A stretch of 64,000 nt of DNA from Microvelia longipes (Eukaryota; Arthropoda; Insecta; Hemiptera; Veliidae), in NCBI GenBank assembly GCA_018340805.1, contig JACMZG010001911.1, forward strand, positions 53,356,883 to 53,420,882. Reading direction: 5' to 3'. The notes under the pieces are model-generated. The model was not told the DNA's origin. It made no database searches and saw only the letters and a program-made list of their open reading frames with translations. Of the stretch, positions 51,401 through 62,900 are shown in pieces. The stretch's first letter is position 1, and every line of letters starts with the position of its first letter. The position numbers and the translations under genes are program-made.

Positions 51401-54400
51401 TAACAAGTTGTAAGAGTGACTGGCATTTTAAACTTTCTGTTTCTGCGATAACTTGTAAATCTATTTTATTTTCTTCTGTATTTTCATCAATTATTTGTAA
51501 ACACAGCTCTGTAAAATCAATCTGAAAGTAAAATTGATATAAAAATAAAGTCTTTTTATTACTTTAAGGATTTGATGATTTCTTTTTTTTCACTACCTAC
51601 TCTTATCACGTTATATAATTTGAAGACACATAAATAGAGGCCAATAATCTATTCAAGTATTTTAAGTTGCTGCGCCACACATACAAAAGCTTAGGTCTTA
51701 TAAAAACTAAAAGCAAGGAGTTGTATGCAGACAAAAGGCAAAATCATTATCTCTTGTCATTTTCCTCTTTTCTATATAATTTATCTTATCAATTATTATA
51801 TTTATCGTTAATACCTCCCAGTTTATCTAACATAATATGTCCGTATAAAAATATCTCCGCCTGAGTACAATCCCTAGTTTGAGTACTGGACTTCGGCACC
51901 GGAGGACCGGGGTTCACAGCCTGGGCTATGCTCTTAGTTTTTTATGAATAGAATTTGTTGTAAAAAGATTTCACCAACTTTAGCTTTACTTTGAGCATAG
52001 TAGATGTGACCCACCCGAGGTGGTTCCCGCAGGGCGAATATCCTGAAGGGCCGAAACGCCCTAAAACGGGCATTATTATTATTATACAATCACTAGTTTG
52101 ATTCTCTAACAAACTTTATTTGCCCTAATATCTGTAACAATTATTACTGTACTTCTATGGCTCTGAAAAAAGTAAAAAACGACTGCATGCGTAATCCCTA
52201 TTGGACTTTAGTTTTATTCTACGTATGTACAGACAAGCCCTAATTACGACGGGTTTTCTTTGGCTTTCTTTATAATTCATTTTTTCCTCATCTCAAATGC
52301 CACAACATAAACTGTTGTGTTCCGAACATAAACCAAACATTAAGAACAAGTTTTTAAACCATTTATTAGAAATATTAAATTATTCCTTAAATTCTCTTAT
52401 CGTTATGTATTGAATGCGAAGATGTTTCTGCAAAGTTGTGTGTCTATGGATCTAATTTCAAAATACTTACATTGGAGTCGACAAGTGAATAAGGAACAAA
52501 CTGTCTAGTCTTGACATCTAAACTTAAAGCAGGTCTTTGAGGATAAGGTTCAGTTTTAAATAAAAACATGCGAACCCCTAGACACGTTAGATGCTCAATA
52601 TTTCTTTCGTAAAATACTTCTATAACTGCAAAAAATAGAATAGAATACATTATTGCATTTTCTGAGACGTGAATTTGCTGGGAATATGAATTTAAATAAA
52701 TACATTTATTTAAATCGATGTTTATCTGATTAAAAAGCCTGATATGACGTATATTCCGAAAGATTTACGACAAGCATGGAGTTTATCGAGGACATACCTT
52801 ATCAATCTGTACTCTATATGACTAGCCCCAAAATGAAGACCAAGCTTCGTTTAATCATTATGATTTCTCATTTGTAGTCACATAGTTCTAATCTATGGTT
52901 TTAATTCTGTGCTTCGGTCAAGTAAATAAACTGTGTTTGATCGACAAATAACAAAGTTTTATAAAACCATAATTAAAATTAATTCACCTATTATTGCTAA
53001 AATTATTATTTTACGTTAATTATGTTTAACTTCTTAACTCAGAATTCGATTTCTTGGTATAAATATTGACTTTAGTTAGCAATAAAAAATACCTTCATCG
53101 TGGTTTGGCAGTAATGCTGGATCAATAATAAGATGACTTATTGATGTCAGATTCATAACAACATCGGTTTGTATGGAAGAGTAAAACATTATCAGTTTGA
53201 CCAGGGCATCTAAATAGAATTCTACACTTCCTCGCCATTTCACTTTACCCACGAAACCTGCAGAAAGATGTAAAATGGTAAATTAATAATATTTAGTGGC
53301 AAATGTGTATAACTTAAAAAACCAGATTCTCAATATATGAGTATTTTTTTAAACTTTTCAAAACTGACTGAGCCTGAAAAAAATCAATGGCTTTCAATTG
53401 AAATCTTTTTGAACTAATATTTTAATAATCGATTTTTCTTATATTGAAATCTTGATAACAACAATTCTGCATATTATAGCTTTACCTCTGCATTACATGA
53501 TGGAAGTGTCCATCACATACAATTGTGCGGGCTGTAGAAGCCACAAGAAAAATAAAATGATGAAATTTTCATACTAAAAAAATACTATGATAAGCTTTAT
53601 GTTATCTATTTTCTATTAAAACTTCAATCTTTAACCTTTGTTCATGATAAGATACGTAAACGGTACCATACGTTGCACTGACCTGAAATCTGCACTTAGA
53701 TTCAATTTTGTTTAAGTTAAACTTACGTAAGTTTAAAGAACGAGAAACACTTGACCTATGTTTAGTTAAATGTTTTATTTAAGTAACTAATAACGCACCT
53801 CTATTAGATAACGATACGAAAGAAATGTTCCTAAAATTTCCTTCTATAATTAAGTCATTCTGTAGAAAATATTCATAAATTTGATTTTCGTCAATATAAA
53901 TTTGCTGATCAGCTTCCCTAAGATATTCCTCATGGACTCTTGAAGGTGGTAGAGATGATGTAAGAAAATTTAATTGTCCATCTAAGACGGTTTGGTCATC
54001 AAACAACACTTCAAATCCTCCTAAACCATTTTGATGCAGTATTTTTAATGTCGGTTCTTTGACTGAAACCATAATAGTTTTTTTTTTCAAAGTTACTTTA
54101 AATAATAGAAAGTACCAACACCCGTCAGAGTGCAATCACTGAATTGTTTCTCTTACCAGCCTCTCAAGTCAACGAAACTATGCTAACCCTAATACTTGTA
54201 ACAATAATTGTTGTTGTATTATTCAATATAAAGTGTCAAAAAAAAAATAATAGAAAAATCTTGTTAAGATGAGAAATATTTGACAATAATATGGAATTAG
54301 GACCAAATACTTAAATATTGTAACTTTATATTAATTGCATGTATTTATAGAATTTGACATGAGTAATTCAAATGTTCTTAATGGCATCATAAAAATCTAA

Positions 54401-56680
54401 ATTGCCTTTTGCGAACTTAAAAAGATTATAGGATATGGAGGAACAGAAAGGATGAAAATACCTTATATATTATCAGTTATTTGGTTTAATGGGATCAATG
54501 ATATGGGATTTGAAAATGAGTATAGAAATTTCATTACATGCCATTCAAAAATTCTTATATCTCTACGAAATTCAGAATAAAAAGCTGTTTAATAATAGAC
54601 TTAAAAAGGTCTGTTAGGAAACAGGGATATCGGGTTGAATTATTTACTAAAATAAAATATTTTGTAAATTTGGATCGTTTTAACCATAAGCTAGATCACA
54701 TAGCATTATGATCAAAAACCCTCACCTTATTGGAATGATGTGGAGAACTTGAAAAAAAAATATGAAATACAGGGTTAATGTTTTACAATATTTAAGAATT
54801 AAGATTAATGGATTGTGAACAATTTAACAAGGGATAAGAGATGATGAAGGCAGCATTCCGAGTTATTTAGATTAATTTATTTCATTTCTGAGCTTTCGCA
54901 CAAGCGATGCTTGCCATGACTTGTGTTATACTAATACATGGCATAAGTTCAGATGATCAATAGGTTCATTTATCATTTGATGCTACCGAATTTTAAAATA
55001 TAAATAATGAGCCATCAATGATTACGATATGCAAATGATAGAACAGTTCCCAGATATATCATTGCATTTTGCTTGTTACATTTCCTATTTGTCTCTTGCA
55101 CAGTTATATTCATTCCTAGGTGTCAATATGTTTATTGCTTATCTTAACTTCTAATCATGTTCTGTAACTAAAAGAACGCAATGATAAGAAATCAAATATA
55201 TTCCTAATGGTTTACATTTATTATTATACCACCAGAATAAAGTATAACCACTATGGGAACCACTTTTGTTGTATATTTTTATGAAGCATGCTCATTTCAA
55301 TAACCAAGGCAACCATTTTTTTAATTCTCTTTATATTTAAATTTTTTAAGTTATTATTTAAATATACTATCTTAATCGCTCTACTTTCATTACTCCTCTT
55401 AAAATAAAACAACTTTATATCTACATAAATTGTTTAACAAAATCTGCAGGCGCTACAATCTGCGATGCACAACGCATATTATTAAAGTTTATAATTTCTT
55501 TATATTTACCTGATTTATCAATATGCAAGTCGCTAAAAAAGTGAATGTTATTCAGCTCATAACCGGTTCCTTTATTTTCATCTGGGTTTCTTTTTGATTT
55601 TATAAACTCTATTACTTCGCACTGAAACATAGGGGTATATGTTTGTATGAAGGGGAGGTTAGTTGATATTTGATTCGTTAAAGACGATGAAGAAATAAGA
55701 AAAATAATAAGAAATTGAACGGATACATGTGGAATATATGGTGTGATATGAATGTAAATTGAATGATTCTAAACTATAGGATTAGATTAACAACCGATAC
55801 CATTACTTGACATGTATGGTCTGAAACATGTGAAAGAATTGTGTTGTAGTTTAGGTCACTACTTCTATGGTGTTTATTGGCAGTGCACGATTGATATTTA
55901 GATGAAATTGAGCACCAGTAGAGTCGTACATTATGGCCAGTGTCTTACAGGGCTCACCGAGCTTTTACCATTTAAGAAGAAGAAGTAGTTATTTGTGGTT
56001 TTATTAATTTTATTTGTCTCATGGTTTATTAATTTCATCTTTACTCTAAGGCACTGATGATGTCCTCATGCTAGGTAGAATGTGCTTTGCCAATAAAATA
56101 TTTTTGTGGAGAGACTTTTCTTATACACAAATTGATATGTAATTTTCTCGAGTTGTCTAGTGTTATTACGCTAGGTTTACTAGGTCATAGATGTCACTTT
56201 TAAGAACCGTTCACTTCAGAGAAGGTTTCAATGTCTTTAGGCAATATGATGATGATTAGGACACCTCAAGGAGGTAATAATTCCAGTAATGTAAAAATCA
56301 TATATCTTATGTTAAAAACGAGCAAAGGCTAATGTCAGACTTCAGCTTGCTCTGCGGAAGGTATCATTTAGGATTATAGAGCATCATTTAGTTTCCTACA
56401 CGACTACCATAGACATAGTAACAAACAATTCTGTCGCAGGGGTCCGCATGCCTGGCGAATTTTCTATGAAATGCGTGTCTAAGTGTGAAACGTAGTTGTA
56501 AGCATTTCAAAGGAATTACGCGCATTTTATCCCGCTGAATTTATAAAACTATTCACACGATTATTTTTCGATTTTTCACTGGTATAAGATTAACTTAATA
56601 CGATAAAGCTTGTAAAATATTTTCGAAATTAATTATTATCATTATTTGGTCTCACTTAAAAGTCAACACATGGCAAATGG

Positions 56681-56755
<75 letters not shown>

Positions 56756-56866
56756 ATATATGTGTATTAAAAAGGTTATATTTACCGCAAGTTAAAGAAG
56801 CAATCGGAGAATCAGCTACCGTCGATACTTGCTGTTGAACAGCAAGTATCGACGGTAGCTGATTCT

Positions 56867-56941
<75 letters not shown>

Positions 56942-59900
56942 TATATAATATAATCTGTTTCCGCGCATTGCAGTTTACCAAAAACTTAACCTGAGCAGTA
57001 GCATCTTGTTACACTAGTTTTTCCAGATTTGTCAAAGAGAATGCGCTGAAACATTTTATAATTAGCACAAACTGAGTATTATATGAGGGCAAATAATGCT
57101 GACGAGTATTGACTTTCACATAATGACCAAAGTTTTGTATAACCTGTGGAATGCATATGAACATTATTTTTGAAAAATCCGGAAACAACTGAGGGATAAG
57201 AATTTTTGTTACTTCTTCTTATAAAGCATAAACCGAAAATGAAATGGTTTGTTCAGCAAGTAAGCGCAAATCGCAAAGGAAATAGCCTAGCTTATAAATA
57301 AAATTATTTTGAATTCTGAAAACAATCAGAGGGCTCGAATAAATGAAACTGCTTTGTACTTACCAATGCCTTAGTTTTTAAATATGAAGGTTGACCAAGA
57401 ACGATATGATCAGATGCATAATTAAGTCCATCGTCTACTTGTGAGTATAATTGCACTTCCTTCCATGACATTGACTCTTGAGTAGATGCATTCTAAAAAT
57501 GATCAGATAATTATATTAGAAATTATTAAAGTTAATTTTTATTGGGAGTGATCAGCTTCTAGAGTTATTCTAAAATATTCCACATCATATTGGTCGTCAC
57601 ATAACCCTGCAAAATTATTAGGCGGCTAAATGTAAACATTTATGAGCACTCGTTATCCTCAATAATATTTTAATACATAAAGCTTAAGCTATAACTAAAA
57701 CTAAGATTCAGTCTTAATCACTGAGTGATAGATTAGTGTATTTTACATAATTTATCTCCAGGCTGTATGTAATGTAAAGTTTAATTACTTGTTTTTAGGG
57801 GAAAAATCATTTTTCACTACTAAGGAAGAAAAAGTTACTTTTCACTCATTTGGGAGTTAAAATATCATATCTTTCTTGGGGCTAAGAGTATTTCGTATAA
57901 TTAGGGTTAGAGCCCACTAAATCCTATAATAAGTATTCCATTTTATTAGCGGTATTCTCTAAATTTATAGAGTATGCACTTAATAAAATGCTATTTTTCC
58001 TCGCAACAATTACTTTCTTCAGCTTCCCCTCGGGAGTTAATATACACAACTCCCTCAGATCTTCCTTAGGAGTAAAATACAAATTTCTCAGCTTTGTCTC
58101 GAGAGTTGAATGCTCAGGTTTCCTCTTGTTTTGCCTTAGGAACCAACTAAAATATGGTTTGTTGTTTTCCAAATAATGTTTGGGAAACAAAGATGTGGCC
58201 CACTTACAATTGGGCAATATTGATAATAACATAATTAAGTCTTAATAATGCCAAATAATATTAAACCACTTTGGGTGCTATTTGGGAATAATTACTAGAG
58301 TTTTGTATACTGATAATGAAATTCTCTTAAATATCAATGATGTCTATTAAAATCAGTTTTATATTCATAGAATATAAAACTATGAATTAAGCCAGATGTA
58401 ATCAAGTATTCCCTTTAGACATTTTCATACTACTTTTCCCTATTTATACCGAAGTATATTGGAAATGTGAAGTGTTAGCACTAAGTATTTGCTTTGAAGT
58501 GTTTACCTGAGTTCCCATGGCGACGGAAAGTGGAACCCATTCATCTGCATGGTCCCAGGTAACAAGTGGATGAATATAGTCTGTCTCACGAGGCACTGGA
58601 TAATCTAGAGGTGGATATAGCTTAGTTAAGTCCATTTCAATACCTGATATATAAAGTCTGAAATTCAAATTATTTTTAATTGAATAATATTATCAACTCA
58701 TTTCATTTTCATTTATAAATTCATTTTTAATCAGCTCTAATGTACTACAAAGTATGTAATATACAAGGTTCCAAAAAATAATGGCTAATTTTAACTAATA
58801 GCACTATCTTGTAGCTGGAACAAAGCTTATTCTTAAATTCCAACCATATCCTTGTAAAAATATTCTTGAAACTAACTTTATATCCACTTTATATGATACT
58901 TTAACTAAGTATCCATCTTGTCAGTGACTTTTTTTATAGTGATTTTTTTCTATAGTATAACCAAAGAGACTAATACTTAAAGGGAGGACTTAGGCGGAAT
59001 AACAGTGATAAGTGGTGTGGAAGTAAGACAGTTTTCTTAAGCTGCCATAACGATACTTACTCCTACTTGAGTCTCCCTGAAGAAAGACTAGACATTCCCT
59101 ACCCCTATGCAACCCCTATCGGAACACATGTCTACAATTTACCCGAAAAACGGTGGGAATTTCTCAATGACGTCACATTAAAATAACTTGATATGATAAT
59201 TATGATAATTAAATAATATATGCGACAGATAATAATTACAATTTATTTGACATTCATTTTACTTAATTTTGAGGTTAAATAATAATGTAATATTTACGTA
59301 AATATGTAATTATTATGAAAATTAAAAATTGACTTTATCAATGCTACTGTAGTAATATAGTACTGTACCAAGCTAACCATGGGATGATAAGAGCTGTTGT
59401 ACCCTCCCTCTAAGTAATAGTCTCTTTGAGTATAACATCCGGTTGTACGCAGCTGACAGCGAGGGGAAGTAATAAGAGAAAGCTAATGAGGTTAGTCCTC
59501 ATTGGTTCTTCACACTATTTCCCACGCTGTTAAATGATTATAACCGTGTGCTATCCTATAATTAGAGTAAATTTAACTTTTATACTTTCACCTCTAGAAC
59601 CTTCAATTGTATTATTAAGCTATTTTAATCAGAACTTAATTTTTTTAAAAAGGGCAACGGTACAAGAATATGGCCTCTTTCATCCCTACCTTTAACTTTT
59701 ACTAGCTAAATTACCTATACTCAATTTAGGCTATTGTAAAGAAACTTTAAACCCTAACATTTTAAGTTCTACCCTCGAAACTGACAAAAATTTCAGTTTT
59801 TATTACAGTCTTATTACAGCAATGTAAACATTGTTGTCCCAACTAACTTGGTGCCATATTTATACCCACCCGTAAAGCGAATATCTCTAGTTTATTACAA

Positions 59901-62900
59901 CGAGGACTTCAGTGTATTTATGGCAAGATTGAAATGTTGTGTTCTAAAGAATAAGAAAACAACCTTTCATGAATTAGTTGCTTTATTTAATTTTCCACTC
60001 CATTAATCTGTTTCAATTTAAATAAAACAAAGTTCCTTTTGAAATTTCTAAAGTCTATGATAGTTTTTGAAGTACTTGCACTTTAAAGTTTTCTCAACTA
60101 CTATAGTTAAAAGGAGTCTATTGATCCTGTAAACTTATCCTTAAGGACTTGAAGAGTCCAGCCCCTTCTCCTGACCATTTAAAGGAAAAGCGAGGAAGGT
60201 TTTTCCTCGCCAGGATCGTATTCAATTATTCATGAAGGATTCACTTATACAGGACTAAAGCCTCATTTGTAGAAGTTAAAACTTTTTATCTTATGAGTGT
60301 AAAAAGCTTTTTTTCGAATCACTCAAGCTTACTATAAACTAAAGAATTATGGATTTGCTCAACCTTTCTTGGAGGTTTAAGAAAACTTTCTATTGCTTAG
60401 GTTATCTACATAGATGATAAAAACTTAAGGATGCTTCTATTTAACTTAAAGGGTTGAATGAAAAATCTTTTCTTTGTGATTTATTTTCTATTTGAGTTTT
60501 CTTTATCATTTGAAGAAAATTTTTAGCAGTTTTATTATTTTATCATAAAAACTTCTTTGTAATTTTAAAATGAAACTGAGTGAAAAAAACGTGTTTTTAA
60601 TCGTATAATTGTAGCATTTGTTAATGAGACAGATAATTCCCTAAGAATACATAAATATTTTGCTTAATTAAAGAGACATTTGTTTGTATCACATCAAGGA
60701 AAGGACTTCCATCTTCAACTGAATTAGGGAAATCCCTTCCCTAATTATAGAAATATCGAATATTTTCAATATTTTCTGATTTCACTCATAGGGACTACTT
60801 ACCCAACATATCTGTTAACTAAAGAGTCATGTTTTTCTTGAACCCTTGATCACGTAACTTGTTAGAGTAATATTTTTTTTAAAGACCTTTAATCATTAAA
60901 AGTGATAGCATAGTTCGGGCCCTCTGTCTCGATATTAAAGAAGTTTCCGGCAATTTTTAATTTACTATTTATTTCGTTTATAATATTTTAATGTGAACTT
61001 ACTTTCCTAAAGCTTCAATTAAATTGAAGCAACCGTCAGTTTTTGATCTGTCTGTTAACGAAACATGAATGCACGTGCTAAGCGATCTCTTTACTATGGC
61101 TTGAAGTAACCCATGGGGAGCAATTTCGATACAGATAGCGTCTTGAGGAACATGAGCTGTTGCTTCTTCGAACAGCACATAGCTGAGTAAATTATTAGTG
61201 TGGTATTCTGCTGAACAATATTTAGCTTCTTCAGAATCCCACCTAGCTTCAGGAACAGAACTTGATTTCCATTTACTTGATCTCAGTTTTGGTTCTGGAA
61301 TAATCTGAAAACAAATTTCTATAAGGTAAATGCCAAATTCTTAATATTAATACAGTGGTACATGTGTTTATATGGAAATAAATTAAGAAGGCTATAAAAA
61401 ACATATTCAAAGAACGAAAATTATAGAACGAGAGTTTTTTTTTTAAAAATTCCGGTGAAAATTATCCATGGCACTTAGAACTCTGATGTGGGTCCGAGAG
61501 GTTACGTTAATACTACTTTAATAATTCCAGATGAAAATATTGGTAAAGTTGGCAGAAAATTATTTAACAATTGTCCATAAAGAATAAAAAATCTTTATTG
61601 TCCTTTTTTTCCATTATAAATTTTTAAAGAAAAATATTCATTAAAACATATATTAACAGATAATGTATACTACAGTCTAGATAAATTATATAAACTTGAA
61701 TAAATATTCATGTTACAAAGTGTATTTACTGCACTAAATAATAATACATTCGTAGTTTTGTATGTATTTTTTGAATAACTAAAGAAATAATTATTCATGC
61801 ACCAATGGAGTTAAGAATGTTATTGTTTGTCTAAGTAGTTAGTTAGTTTCTAAGCAAAAACCAAGGAAATTAAAGCATTTAACTCCCAAGGCAACGCCAA
61901 GGAATTTATATATATTTAAGTTCCTTAAAGTGTTTGTCTTTAGGTATGAAAAACTTTAGGCTATATGGTAAATAAAAATTTAACTTTCCAGAGAAAGTCA
62001 AATATTTACAATATGATTTATTATTAAATATTAAAATAATTAATTATTTTTGCACCTCTTTCAAATAATTCAGAAGATAAGGTGCAGCAGGCTTAATGTT
62101 TCTGCTATGATATGCAATATTTGCTACGTTGACTAATTTGGCAAAAACTCCTTTCTCTTTTAATTGCCCAACGAATTCTTCCATTATTTCAGCTGGTCCG
62201 GATAATGTACAGCTAGTTTTAGAGTTATGGCAAGCAACTTCGATGTCGGGAGGAAGTTCGTCCTTAATGTCTGAGTAACCTTTGCCTGAAATTAAATGAA
62301 ATATTTACATTTATATTTCTAGGTTGATGTTTTATGCCTTAATAGTTTTTTCGTAACATGACATGGCAATGAAAATGAGACCAACCTGTTTCTAGTGTAA
62401 TGCAGAATACACAACGACATATATATTCATACATATATATGTTCGTTGACATGTCAACGACTTATATATTCGTTGACATACGAATATACGCTAATTAAAT
62501 GTTTTCTGGATATTATGAATCTCAACATTAATTTTATAAAATTTGTTTAGTAAAATTAATTAAATAGATACTTCTTCTTGTTATATATACTCCGACGTAT
62601 TGTTCATTGATAGTACAGTTAGTTAGAAGCGTCAGGGCCCTTGAAGATCACTCGGGGCTAGATCAAGGCACCCCAGGTTCAAATCTCAGTCAGACTATTT
62701 GGTTTTCTCGCTAAACAGTACTGATGTTCCCGTCCCAAGATAACAAGTATCCAGTATCAAATCTTTAAATTTCTTAACTTGGAATACCTCTGTATACAGA
62801 GGTATATAACCTTAATGGATACGATAGGAATATTTACCAACTGCAGCCATCATGCCTTTGATAAGCTTTGCATCATTGGATGCCTTTCCTCTTGCATATG

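Larger units (their letters stand above)
56425..57060. repeat. Diverged copy of the GC-rich fold-back family with nested (TA)n
   Basis: ATTCTGTCGCAGGGGTCCGC, then GCGAATTTTC, at 56430-56465 resembles the submotif at 49272. AGAGAATGCGCTGAAACATTTT at 57038-57060 resembles the inner part of that element near 49540. Two (TA)n tracts (56683-56758 and 56868-56955) and a palindrome lie between them. Confidence 0.5.

Noticed and set aside
57924..58232. 102-codon minus-strand ORF in an intron of the synthase-like gene
   Set aside because: No family recognised; exons 5 and 6 already join in phase without it. It could be transposon debris but cannot be supported.
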